64,000 bases of DNA from Candidatus Barnesiella excrementavium (GTDB lineage Bacteria > Bacteroidota > Bacteroidia > Bacteroidales > Barnesiellaceae): positions 59,910-123,909 of the forward strand of contig DXDM01000005.1 in NCBI GenBank assembly GCA_019115485.1, read 5' to 3'. The first letter of the stretch is position 1. Each line of letters opens with the position of its first letter. Of the stretch, positions 18,499 through 27,335 are shown piece after piece. The position numbers were made by a program, and so were the translations under genes. The notes beneath the pieces were generated by a model that saw only the letters and a list, made by a program, of their open reading frames with translations, was not told the DNA's origin and did no database searches.

Positions 18499-20193
18499 AT
18501 GAATAAAAAATTATTCTTGTCTCTTTGTTGTGTGTTCTCGATTTTATGCGTAACGGCACAGTCGTTTGAAGAGAACAAAGCATTTCAGTTAAACGTGAAC
18601 AACGGTGATGCCTATCTCGATTGCGGGAATATCGCCGAGCTGAACGAGGCTGCCCAATATACGATAGAGATGTGGGTGAATGTGACGTTGAGCGAATTGC
18701 CCGACCGTTTTGTGATGTTCAAGAAGGAGCAGTCGGACGAGGTGAACCGCATTAAGATTCAGGTGGAAAAGAACGGCCAGATTTACATCATGCAATCGAA
18801 TGGTGGCGACGGAGCTTTTGCTCAGACCGCCGCAGGAGCGTATCCCGAGAGCGGCTGGCATCATATAGCTCTGGTGTATGACGGGGCGAAAGGTACGAGT
18901 GACGAAGGAGCCATGATTCTGTATATCGATGGGGTTCGGCAATCGATTTCAAACGCAACCTTCAAGTCCACGACCGGCAATATAGATGCACCTTTTGCGT
19001 TGGGAGGCCCTGCGCTGAATGTGAAATACGATGAGGTAAAAGTCTGGAACAAGGCTTTGAGTGCGGCTACCATCATGGAGTGGAAAGACTATAAGGTTCT
19101 CGATTCACACCCTGAGAGAGAGTCGTTGGTAGCATATTATGATTTTCAAAAGGTTTCGGGGAATACGGTCTCCGATGAAGCAGAAAACTATCCGGCTTTA
19201 TTTGACGAAACGGAAGCGGCTGTGGTGAATGCCGAGTTTGCCATTTCGGAAGAGCAGCCTACACCCATTGCCGTAAATAATGGATTCAGGTTGAATGTGA
19301 ATAACGGTGATGCCTATCTCGATTGCGGGAATATCGCCGAGTTGAACGAGGCTGCCCAATATACGATAGAGATGTGGGTGAATGTGACGTTGAGCGAATT
19401 GCCCGACCGTTTTGTGATGTTCAAGAAGGAGCAGTCGGACGAGGTGAACCGTATTAAGATTCAGGTGGAAAAGAGTGGCCAGATTTACATCATGCAGTCA
19501 AACGGTGGTGATGGCGCCTTTGCTCAGACCGCCGCAGGCGTGTATCCCGAGAGTGGCTGGCATCATATAGCTCTGGTGTATGACGGGGCGAAAGGTACGA
19601 GTGACGAAGGAGCCATGATTCTGTATATCGATGGAGTTAGGCAATTGATTTCAAACGCAACCTTCAAGTCCACGACCGGCAATATAGATGCACCCTTTGC
19701 GGTGGGTGGTCCTGCGTTGAATGTAGAATATGACGAAATAAGAATTTGGAATAAGGTATTGTCCGAAACGGTAATCAACGAATGGGTTTCGTATCGATTG
19801 AACGATTCGCACCCCGAGAAAGAGTCGCTTGTGGCCTATTACGATTTTGAAGATGTCTCGGACAATCAGGTAGCAGACCGACAGGGAAATTATCCGGCTA
19901 CCTTCAAGTCGGGAGAGGGGGAAATAAGGTTGAACGATTTGCAGTTGTTTGAAAAGGAAAATCTCCCCACAGCAATAGAAGAGCGCCAGGCTCACAGCGA
20001 TTGTACGTTGCAGATCATTACAGCGGGAGGCGAAGTGAGATTGAAGGGGTTGGTTTCACAAACGGTATCAGTCTACAATCTGTCGGGCGCTTTGGTGCGT
20101 ACGCTGCAAATAGATAAAGACGAAGAGGTCACTCTGTCGGACTTGCCACGCGGATTTTATATTGTGAACAGACAAAAAATCATTATCAAATAG
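18499..20193 (+). CDS. Double LamG-domain secreted protein with C-terminal sorting domain
   Basis: The 564-residue protein has a signal peptide (about 1-21, VTAQS). Two LamG modules follow, residues about 31-245 and 265-480; the first 145 residues of each are nearly identical (see the repeat entry). The C-terminus (VSVYNLSGALVRTLQ...LPRGFYIVNRQ) is a T9SS-like type A sorting domain. No enzyme motif is visible. It is probably a secreted carbohydrate-binding protein of the PUL. The next gene encodes a related LamG module joined to GH18, suggesting shared targeting to the same glycan. Confidence 0.85.
   Translation: MNKKLFLSLCCVFSILCVTAQSFEENKAFQLNVNNGDAYLDCGNIAELNEAAQYTIEMWVNVTLSELPDRFVMFKKEQSDEVNRIKIQVEKNGQIYIMQSNGGDGAFAQTAAGAYPESGWHHIALVYDGAKGTSDEGAMILYIDGVRQSISNATFKSTTGNIDAPFALGGPALNVKYDEVKVWNKALSAATIMEWKDYKVLDSHPERESLVAYYDFQKVSGNTVSDEAENYPALFDETEAAVVNAEFAISEEQPTPIAVNNGFRLNVNNGDAYLDCGNIAELNEAAQYTIEMWVNVTLSELPDRFVMFKKEQSDEVNRIKIQVEKSGQIYIMQSNGGDGAFAQTAAGVYPESGWHHIALVYDGAKGTSDEGAMILYIDGVRQLISNATFKSTTGNIDAPFAVGGPALNVEYDEIRIWNKVLSETVINEWVSYRLNDSHPEKESLVAYYDFEDVSDNQVADRQGNYPATFKSGEGEIRLNDLQLFEKENLPTAIEERQAHSDCTLQIITAGGEVRLKGLVSQTVSVYNLSGALVRTLQIDKDEEVTLSDLPRGFYIVNRQKIIIK
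18589..19023 (+). repeat. LamG coding repeat, copy 1
   Basis: Direct repeat of about 435 bases whose partner lies exactly 702 bases (234 codons) downstream at 19291-19725. By eye there are only about two to three dozen differences, mostly synonymous. Similarity falls abruptly after the codons for GGPALNV, although the encoded domain continues for another 60-70 residues. Confidence 0.9.
19291..19725 (+). repeat. LamG coding repeat, copy 2
   Basis: Second copy of the 435-base direct repeat, in frame with copy 1. The pattern suggests a recent duplication or a gene-conversion tract covering part of the domain. Confidence 0.9.
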
Positions 20194-20243
20194 GTCTGGA
20201 CCATTACTGTTATTGATGTAAAACCATTCAAAAAAGAATATAT

Positions 20244-22742
20244 ATGAAAAAGATACTGTTTTTGGCATGCCTATTCCTGTTCTGTGCCGTGAATACAATG
20301 ACGGCCCAACTTTCGGGGAACAAGGGATTCAAATTTCTGGTAAATAGTTATGACGCCTATCTCGATTGTGGCGATATTACCCAGTTGAACAATACGAGTG
20401 CCTATACCATAGAGGCGTGGGTGAATGTAGATTTGGACGAACTCGCCGATAGATTCATCATCTTTAAGAAAGAACAGTCGGACGAGCGCAACCGTATCAA
20501 GGTGCAGGTAGAGAAGAATGGTCAGATTATCGTGATGCAGGCAAGTGGCGACGGGGCATATGCACAAACCTCGGCAGGGGCCTATCCACGAAGCGGCTGG
20601 CATCATGTCGCCTTGGTGTATGATGGAACAAAAACCAGTACCGACGAAGGGGTTATCGTGTTTTATGTAGATGGTATAAAGCAAAGTTTCTCAAATTCAT
20701 TCTTTAAACAGACAACGGCTACCATCGATGCCAATTTCATGTTGGGAAGTCCGTCGGTAGCTTGTTACGATGAGGTGAGAATCTGGAATAAATCGTTGAG
20801 TCCCGAGACCATTTCAAAGTGGAAAAGCTACAAGGTGCTGGATTCTCACCCCGATAAAGATGCCTTGGTGGCCTATTATGATTTTCAGAATGTCTCGGGT
20901 ACTACCGTCCCCGATTTGCAGGGAGCATACCCGGCAACCTTCAAGACTTCGGAAGCCGAAATCCAGGATATCGATTTGAAGATATTTGAAGAGGTGGGCG
21001 AAATGACCGTCGAGAGTGCCATGGTTTCTCAAAATACGGGGAATGCCTATGTGAAGGAGGAGAATATTCAGCTGCTTACCTTGAAGGTGAATGCGGTTGG
21101 AGCCGGCGAACTGTATCTGTCGGGTCTGGATTTTTCGCTCACAGGAACCACCGACATATCGGACATCATTAACGTCAATGTCTATTTTGCCGGAAATAGC
21201 GCTCAAATTAACGATGATTCCTATACGATGAATTATCAGGCTTTGAGGCCTGGAAGTACGGGCAGTATTGAACTGCGAGATGGAACGAATGCCGCAAAGC
21301 AACTGCTTAGTGCGGGAAATAATTTCTTTATCATTGCGGTGAGATTAAAACCGAATGCTACCGATTTGAATAAACTGGACGGGGAGATAACCAAACTCTA
21401 TTTTGACAATGGGTCCGACTTGACTCCACAAGACCCGTCGCCTGCGGGGGATATGACTATTCGCCAGATTTATCTGTTGGATCAAGAGGCATACAAGAAA
21501 AAATGTACCGATTATAACAATAAGATTGTGTTTGGCTGGTTCCCGTGGTTTAGTGTGACCTCAATCGACCAGGTCGATTGGAAAGGCCTGACGCATATAT
21601 CACCCATCGGGTTTGAGATAGATAAAGGTAATTATGTGCCTACATTTGAAGATAAGGGCATCGATTTGAAATGGCCTTGGATTGATTTTATCAATGCCGC
21701 TCATAAAAATGGGGTAAAGGTAGTGGCCTCTATTACGGGAAATGTGCGCGATGGCGGTAATACTCAGTTCTATGTCGACTTGTTCTCCGACTCCCAGAAG
21801 ATGAGGGCTGCGGCGGTTGCCATTGCCGAGTTCGTCGATAAATATAATCTGGACGGTATCAATATGGACATTGAAGAGTTCTACAATACGGTGCCCAATC
21901 ATGGCGAGAAGTATAACGAACTGATTGGGTATATCGATGAAGAGCTGGAAAAGATTAACCCCGATTTTGAACTTTCGGTGGCCACCTATCCGGGCAATGA
22001 AAACGGAGAGTGGAATTTCCCGGGTATGTTGGAAAGTTGCGATTTCCTTACGATTATGATGTATAATATCGGTTCCACGTTCACATGCCCTCTGCCTGAG
22101 GCTAAGGAACGCATTCAAAAATATTGGCTCGATATCGACATACCGGCCTCCGATATAGTCATTGCTTGGCCCTATTACGGCAACCTTTTCAATGGCGGCA
22201 CGAATGTTGGTACGGCTGTGCTCGGGGACCTTCCGCTCTATTCAAAGGACAACAACATCACCTGGGACGAGTCGGCTCAATGCAACGTGTATCGATACAA
22301 CGACAATGGAGCCGATATGACGGCCTATGTCGAGGATTTGACCAGTTTAGGACTGAAATATGAATATACCCGGCAAGGGGGATTCAAAGGTATCGGTATT
22401 TGGGCATTGGGACAAGATGCCGGAATGGAAGAGGAGGCTTATGACCTGATTAGAAAATATTTCGATACAACCTATGACGGCAGTGCCGTCGAGTCGGTTT
22501 ACACAACGGGTCGTGTATCATTATATCCGGTTCCGGTAGAGGACGTGCTCTATATCCGTGCCGCAGGCGATACGGCTTGTGGTATCGTAAGGATATACAA
22601 TGCGGCTGGAGCATTGGTCGCTCGTGAAACGATATCGGCATCTGCCGGAGCCGTTGATATGGCCGATCTCCCCACAGGATATTATATCGTACAGGTACAA
22701 ACCGACGCCGGCTTGGCGGTATGCAGAATTATTAAGAAGTAA
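20244..22742 (+). CDS. LamG-GH18 glycosidase with T9SS sorting domain
   Basis: Endo-acting chitinase or endo-beta-N-acetylglucosaminidase type, 832 residues. Signal peptide about 1-22. A LamG module follows (about 28-240), similar to those of the preceding gene but more diverged. A beta domain like the N-terminal domain of BNR sialidases is next (about 255-395, VKEENIQLLTLKVNA). The GH18 barrel (about 415-750) has the signature D537-G-I-N-M-D542-I-E544, with Glu544 the expected acid. A sorting domain ends the protein (VRIYNAAGALVARE...PTGYYIVQVQ). The single-domain GH18 and the GH20 partner favour release of N-glycans or chitooligosaccharides. Confidence 0.92.
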   Translation: MKKILFLACLFLFCAVNTMTAQLSGNKGFKFLVNSYDAYLDCGDITQLNNTSAYTIEAWVNVDLDELADRFIIFKKEQSDERNRIKVQVEKNGQIIVMQASGDGAYAQTSAGAYPRSGWHHVALVYDGTKTSTDEGVIVFYVDGIKQSFSNSFFKQTTATIDANFMLGSPSVACYDEVRIWNKSLSPETISKWKSYKVLDSHPDKDALVAYYDFQNVSGTTVPDLQGAYPATFKTSEAEIQDIDLKIFEEVGEMTVESAMVSQNTGNAYVKEENIQLLTLKVNAVGAGELYLSGLDFSLTGTTDISDIINVNVYFAGNSAQINDDSYTMNYQALRPGSTGSIELRDGTNAAKQLLSAGNNFFIIAVRLKPNATDLNKLDGEITKLYFDNGSDLTPQDPSPAGDMTIRQIYLLDQEAYKKKCTDYNNKIVFGWFPWFSVTSIDQVDWKGLTHISPIGFEIDKGNYVPTFEDKGIDLKWPWIDFINAAHKNGVKVVASITGNVRDGGNTQFYVDLFSDSQKMRAAAVAIAEFVDKYNLDGINMDIEEFYNTVPNHGEKYNELIGYIDEELEKINPDFELSVATYPGNENGEWNFPGMLESCDFLTIMMYNIGSTFTCPLPEAKERIQKYWLDIDIPASDIVIAWPYYGNLFNGGTNVGTAVLGDLPLYSKDNNITWDESAQCNVYRYNDNGADMTAYVEDLTSLGLKYEYTRQGGFKGIGIWALGQDAGMEEEAYDLIRKYFDTTYDGSAVESVYTTGRVSLYPVPVEDVLYIRAAGDTACGIVRIYNAAGALVARETISASAGAVDMADLPTGYYIVQVQTDAGLAVCRIIKK

Positions 22743-22762
22743 ATTCATCAGGATTTGGGGTG

Positions 22763-22814
22763 GGCCCGAGAGATGGATCGGTTTTCAACCACACCTCCCG
22801 GGCCTCTTTTCAAT
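22763..22814 (+). terminator. Probable terminator of the PUL
   Basis: GGCCCGAGAG (22763-22772) pairs imperfectly with CTCCCGGGCC (22795-22804) and is followed by TCTTTTC. It starts 21 bases after the GH18 stop. Confidence 0.6.
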
Positions 22815-23049
22815 CAAGACAAAAATCGTAGCGGATAAAGTGGAAAAGGAGTAAGGAAGCTTGTTTGTGTACAGCCTCTTTGATATGGAGAGAGGTTCGG
22901 CCTCTGCTTCATATTGGGAGCTGCAAGGGAAGAGCCTTCCTGCAATTAGGACAGCAGGAGAATGGGTGATGGAAAAAGATAGACGTCTTATCGTTTATTC
23001 GATAAATTAAAAAATCGTTCCCTCTGCATTCATGACGTCGATTATGGGT
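22815..23049 (+). other. Gene-free stretch before an isolated terminator
   Basis: No convincing protein frame or TAnnTTTG box was found. It holds a small hairpin (TTATCG 22988-22993 with CGATAA 23000-23005) and leads into a strong terminator at 23050-23097. This is the expected layout of a small RNA, but no promoter is visible. Confidence 0.3.
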
Positions 23050-23097
23050 GAGTCTCGAAAGTTTTTGGTGTACATCTTTCGAGGCTCCCTTTTTTTA
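23050..23097 (+). terminator. Strong isolated Rho-independent terminator
   Basis: A 12-bp stem (23050-23061 with 23076-23087, one G-U pair) and a run of eight T. No gene ends just upstream: the nearest stop is 308 bases away and already has its own hairpin. Confidence 0.85.
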
Positions 23098-23294
23098 TTG
23101 GATAGGGGCATGGCTTTTCTCAGCCTTGTTCGGGGAGATATGGCGATAAGAGAAGGTATAAACAGAGGCCTGAATTTCTTCGAAATAGTTTCAATTTACA
23201 GAAAGTTTAATAATTTGTATGCTGAAATTTAAGAGCCTCCTCGAAAAATTTTATGCAGAATTTGTTTATCTTCACCGCTGAAACGTGAATTATT

Positions 23295-25751
23295 ATGTCC
23301 TCCTATTCTCGAAAATCAACTCGCAACAAGGCCTTGTGGGGCTATCTGCTCCTGGTTGTCGTGTTGCTCTCCTCCTCGTGGTTTGTTTATCACGAAATCG
23401 GTTTGCTGGTTTCGATACGGGAGGTCGAGAAGGAGATGAGTGTCAAGCGGCACCGGGTGTCCGATGCCCTGTCGATGCTCTATCGCACCGAGACTTTGGG
23501 GCAATCGTTGGTTTGGGGCCGATATTCCGACTATCCGGTTTACCGGCAGTTGATGAACGAGGTGGTGTCGTGTGTCGACTCGTTGGGTGACATCACGACC
23601 GATTCGGTGCAACTGTCGCGTATCGACAGCATAGTTTTTCTATTGAATCGGAAAAATACGGTAATCCGCCGGTTGATGAGTACCTCGATTGATGTAGCCG
23701 AGGAGCAGAACCGGAAGATTGAAAATATGATGCGCCAGCAGGACTCCCTGCTGCTGATTCATAAACATCAGCAGACGCTGTCGCAACAGAGCGATTCGCT
23801 CATTGAGAAACGTCGCCGCCGGAATCTGTTCGGGCGTATTGCCGATGCCATTTCGGGCAAGTCGCCCGTGCGGTTGGACAGCATTCGGGGGGAGTCGAAG
23901 CGGATAAGCGCGTTGAGCGACTCGCTGGCTTCCGACTTGCGGGCCATGGAGAGCGGTTTCAACGAGAGCCGTGAACTGTCGAAGCAGGCGCTCGAACGGG
24001 AGCGTTGGCGACTGCGCAATGATAACCAGCGGTTGAGCGGACAGATAAGCCGGCTGATGAACAGCTTCGAGCAGGAACAGTTGCTGGTATCGGAGCGGAT
24101 TCTCGACCGCAATGAGGCGATTCGACAGGAGTCGATGAATACGTTGTTGGTTGTGACCTCGGGTGCGATTGTTCTGGCGGTAGTTTTCGGAATACTGGTT
24201 TGGCGGGGGTGGATGCGCGATGATCGCTGGCGCTGCGAGTTGGAAGAGGCTCGCTGCCGGGCCGAGGAGCTGTTGGAGGCTCGTGAGAAGTTGATGATGA
24301 CGATTACACACGATTTCAAGGCACCGCTGAGTTCGATTATCGGGTATGTCGAGTTGATGATGCGACTCGACAACAGCGAGCGGCAGCGCTTTTATTTGCA
24401 GAATATGAAAGCTTCGTCCGACCATCTGCTGGCACTGGTGAGCGACCTGCTCGATTTTTATCGGTTGGAGTCGCATAAGCTTGATGTGAATCACATGGCT
24501 TTCAACCCGCGGGCGCTCTTTGAAAAAATCGTGTCGGCCATGCAGCCGGTGGCCGACAAAAAACAGTTGAAACTGCTGTTGAAAGCCGAGCCATCGGCCG
24601 ATGCCACCTTCTCGGGTGACCCCTTGCGCATTCAGCAGATTGTCGACAATCTGCTCTCCAATGCGTTGAAATTTACGGCCCAGGGTACGGTCACGGTGCA
24701 TCTGTTTGTGCGGGTGCGCTATCTGGTCTTTTCGGTAAGCGATACGGGGCGGGGCATAGCCCGCAACGATTTGGAGCATATATTCCAGGCCTTTACCCGG
24801 CTGTCGTCGGCACAGGGTGTCGAGGGATTCGGGTTGGGCCTGACCATTACCCGGCACTTGGTCGAACTGATGCACGGTCGCATCAATGTGCGCAGCATGG
24901 AGGGGGCGGGCAGTACCTTCACCGTTGAGATTCCTCTCGATGAGGTTGATGAGGCGGGGAAGGCCGAGACTGAGGTGCCTGCCTTTGCCGGACGTCGCTG
25001 CCTGTTGCTCGATGATGACAAGCTGCAACTGACTCTTTTCGAGAACCAGCTGAACCAGCTTGGGGTAGAGGCGGTACCCTGTGTGCGATCCGAGGAGGTG
25101 TTGAGCTATCTGCAACATGAGTCGTTCGATGTGGTGTTTACCGACATGCAGATGCCCGAGATGGACGGAGTGCAATTCTTGAAATCGCTACGCGAGTCTG
25201 AACTCGCGCAGGCCCGGACGATTCCGGTAGTCGTGGTGACGGCCCGCAGCGATGTTGACCGCTTGTTGTCCGAGGGCTTTTCGGCCATTTTGCACAAGCC
25301 CTTTTCGTTGGCCCAACTCACCGACTGTCTGTCGGTCATTTGGCAAGAGACCCCCAAGTCGGTTCTCGGGGTGTCGGTGCAGTCTGGGGCTGATCATTTG
25401 TCAGAAGGGTATGATTTCTCGGCGCTCACGGCTTTTGCCGGCGATGATAAAGCGGCTCGCCGACAGATTTTACAGACATTCCTGCAAGAACTTACCTCCC
25501 AAATCGGTGAGTTGGAAGAGGCCCGGCTACGTCGCGACGGCCTTGTCGTGACCCGTGTGGCCCACAAGTGGCAGCCCATCTTTGCCATGTTGAAGGCCTC
25601 GGAAATGTTGCCGCTGCTTTCGCGTCTGGAAGAGGAGGGGGCCGACTCGTGGACCGACAATCTGTCGGCCCATTTGACGCAGGTGCTCGATTGCGCCGGG
25701 CAGGTACGCGATACGCTTCAATCCATATTAAAGAAGGAGGAACAAATATGA
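23295..25751 (+). CDS. Hybrid sensor histidine kinase with receiver and Hpt-like domain
   Basis: The 818-residue protein has two membrane spans (about 13-34 and 281-302). They enclose some 245 mostly helical, coiled-coil-like residues with no recognised sensor fold. Then come HisKA (ITHDFKAPL, phospho-acceptor His339), HATPase_c (DNLLSNALKFT, SDTGRGIA, GFGLGLTI) and a receiver with Asp617 (FTDMQMPEMDG). A C-terminal Hpt-like helical bundle carries AHK with His757. The stop overlaps the next start as ATGA, so kinase and sigma-54 activator are translationally coupled. The signal sensed is unknown. Confidence 0.93.
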   Translation: MSSYSRKSTRNKALWGYLLLVVVLLSSSWFVYHEIGLLVSIREVEKEMSVKRHRVSDALSMLYRTETLGQSLVWGRYSDYPVYRQLMNEVVSCVDSLGDITTDSVQLSRIDSIVFLLNRKNTVIRRLMSTSIDVAEEQNRKIENMMRQQDSLLLIHKHQQTLSQQSDSLIEKRRRRNLFGRIADAISGKSPVRLDSIRGESKRISALSDSLASDLRAMESGFNESRELSKQALERERWRLRNDNQRLSGQISRLMNSFEQEQLLVSERILDRNEAIRQESMNTLLVVTSGAIVLAVVFGILVWRGWMRDDRWRCELEEARCRAEELLEAREKLMMTITHDFKAPLSSIIGYVELMMRLDNSERQRFYLQNMKASSDHLLALVSDLLDFYRLESHKLDVNHMAFNPRALFEKIVSAMQPVADKKQLKLLLKAEPSADATFSGDPLRIQQIVDNLLSNALKFTAQGTVTVHLFVRVRYLVFSVSDTGRGIARNDLEHIFQAFTRLSSAQGVEGFGLGLTITRHLVELMHGRINVRSMEGAGSTFTVEIPLDEVDEAGKAETEVPAFAGRRCLLLDDDKLQLTLFENQLNQLGVEAVPCVRSEEVLSYLQHESFDVVFTDMQMPEMDGVQFLKSLRESELAQARTIPVVVVTARSDVDRLLSEGFSAILHKPFSLAQLTDCLSVIWQETPKSVLGVSVQSGADHLSEGYDFSALTAFAGDDKAARRQILQTFLQELTSQIGELEEARLRRDGLVVTRVAHKWQPIFAMLKASEMLPLLSRLEEEGADSWTDNLSAHLTQVLDCAGQVRDTLQSILKKEEQI

Positions 25752-27085
25752 AACATATCCTTATCGTCGAGGACGATACGACTTTTGCCGTCATGTTGCG
25801 GACTTGGCTCTCTAAAAAGGGATTCCGCATTACTGCGGTTTCGGGGCTTGCTGCGGCTCGGCGAACGTTGCAGGACGAGTTGGTCGACCTGACCCTTTGT
25901 GACCTGCGTCTGCCCGATGGCGATGGTATCGACCTGTTGGAGTGGCTCCATGCCCGTCGGCAGCCTGTGCCCGTTATCGTGATGACCAGTTATGCCGCTA
26001 TTCCTTCGGCCGTGCAAGCCATGAAGCTGGGAGCCCAGGATTATGTGGCCAAGCCTGTCAATCCCGAGGATCTGTTGCAGAAAATCAACGAGGCACTCGG
26101 GGCTGTTGCGACCGCCGATACCGAGGCGGTAAAACCGAGGAAGGAGCGACCGGGAAGGAGCGAAGCCGAAGAACCCTCGTTTCTCGAAGGGCAGAGCGAA
26201 GCAGCCCGCCAACTCTACTCCTATGTGAAACTGGTGGCCCCCACCAGCATGTCGGTGCTGATAAACGGGGCAAGCGGTACCGGAAAAGAGTATGTGGCCA
26301 AGCGTATACACCAGTTGAGCAAGCGGGCCGACAAACCTTTTGTCGCCATCGATTGCGGCGCTATCCCCAAGGAGTTGGCTGCCTCCGAATTTTTCGGTCA
26401 TAAAAAGGGTTCGTTTACCGGGGCCATCGAGGATAAGGTGGGAGCCTTTGTCGAGGCCGACGGGGGAACGATATTCCTTGACGAGATAGGCAATCTCAGC
26501 TACGATGTGCAGATACAGTTGTTGCGGGTGTTGCAGGAGCGACGGGTGAAACCCATCGGCACGACAACCGACATTAAAGTCGATGTGCGGTTGATTGCCG
26601 CCACCAACGAGGATTTGAAGTCTGCCATTGCGACTGGAGCCTTTCGGGAGGACTTGTACCACCGCATCAACGAGTTTACCATCTGTATGCCGCGCCTGTG
26701 CGAGCGGGGAGAAGACATTCCGCTCTTTGCCAATTTCTTCCTTGACCAGGCTAATCGCGAGTTGGAGAAACCCGTGCCGGGATTCCGACCCGATGCCATG
26801 GAGCAGATATGCCGCTATCGCTGGCCCGGTAATCTGCGTGAGATGCGCAATACCGTAATGCGGGCGGCTTTGCTGGCTCAGGGAGCTCCTATCGGCGTGG
26901 AACATTTGGGGCTGGATATGGAAGTCGGGCGGCAGACCAGCGCTCTGCACGACCCCGATAGTGAACGTGCCAAGATTGTGGAGGCCCTGCAACGCTGTTC
27001 GGGCAACAAGAGCAAAGCGGCAGAGGTATTAGGTATCGACCGCAAGACGCTGTATAATAAATTGAAATTGTACCGAATCGAGTGA
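25748..27085 (+). CDS. NtrC-family sigma-54-dependent response regulator
   Basis: The 445-residue protein has a receiver (1-115; Asp52, Lys102), an AAA+ domain and a Fis-type helix-turn-helix. The AAA+ domain has Walker A GASGTGKE at 174-181, the sigma-54 contact loop GSFTGA at 221-226 and Walker B TIFLDE at 241-246. The HTH at the C-terminus contains NKSKAAEVLGIDRKTLYNKL. ATG 25748 is chosen because it gives a standard receiver start (MKHILIVEDD) and overlaps the kinase stop. The contact loop reads GSFTGA where GAFTGA is usual. A sigma-54 promoter and a perfect palindrome lie directly downstream, marking the probable target. Confidence 0.95.
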   Translation: MKHILIVEDDTTFAVMLRTWLSKKGFRITAVSGLAAARRTLQDELVDLTLCDLRLPDGDGIDLLEWLHARRQPVPVIVMTSYAAIPSAVQAMKLGAQDYVAKPVNPEDLLQKINEALGAVATADTEAVKPRKERPGRSEAEEPSFLEGQSEAARQLYSYVKLVAPTSMSVLINGASGTGKEYVAKRIHQLSKRADKPFVAIDCGAIPKELAASEFFGHKKGSFTGAIEDKVGAFVEADGGTIFLDEIGNLSYDVQIQLLRVLQERRVKPIGTTTDIKVDVRLIAATNEDLKSAIATGAFREDLYHRINEFTICMPRLCERGEDIPLFANFFLDQANRELEKPVPGFRPDAMEQICRYRWPGNLREMRNTVMRAALLAQGAPIGVEHLGLDMEVGRQTSALHDPDSERAKIVEALQRCSGNKSKAAEVLGIDRKTLYNKLKLYRIE

Positions 27086-27137
27086 ACTTTGGCAAGTCAA
27101 GATGCGGATAGTCCAATCTATTGGAGTAAGTTTTTTG

Positions 27138-27170
27138 TGTAGAGGTGTGGAATTTTTCCACACCTCTACA
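27138..27170. promoter_or_regulatory. Perfect 15-bp inverted repeat, candidate activator site
   Basis: TGTAGAGGTGTGGAA (27138-27152) and its exact complement (27156-27170) are separated by TTT. It lies 53 bases after the regulator's stop and 92 bases upstream of the -24 element, a typical distance for a Fis-HTH activator site. A further partial half-site (TTCCACAC) begins at 27178. Because there is no T-run downstream on the plus strand, a simple terminator is less likely; on the minus strand six T precede it, so a dual role is possible. Confidence 0.65.
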
Positions 27171-27261
27171 CGTATATTCCACACAATTCCCCACAAGTCA
27201 AATCTTTTTAGGATAAATTTATCTGATTGATAGTTAATTGATTGTCCGATTCTAGACTGGA

Positions 27262-27278
27262 TTGGCACGGCGGTTGCA
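27262..27278 (+). promoter_or_regulatory. Sigma-54 (-24/-12) promoter
   Basis: TTGGCAC-GGCGG-TTGCA matches the sigma-54 consensus TGGCACG-N4-TTGCW at every key position. Transcription should begin near 27288-27290, about 47 bases before the start codon at 27336. No other promoter type is evident in this gap. Confidence 0.9.
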
Positions 27279-27335
27279 CATTCATTGGACGAAGAATGGA
27301 ATAATAGAGTGTATAACTAAAAAAAATGTGGAATT

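Noticed and set aside
18589..19725. Direct repeats considered as CRISPR or mobile-element ends
   Set aside because: They are in-frame coding copies of a LamG domain, 435 bases long, with no spacers, no flanking short duplications and no transposase.
23032..23232. Possible 66-residue gene
   Set aside because: It runs straight through the strong terminator at 23050-23097, so it would not be expressed as such.
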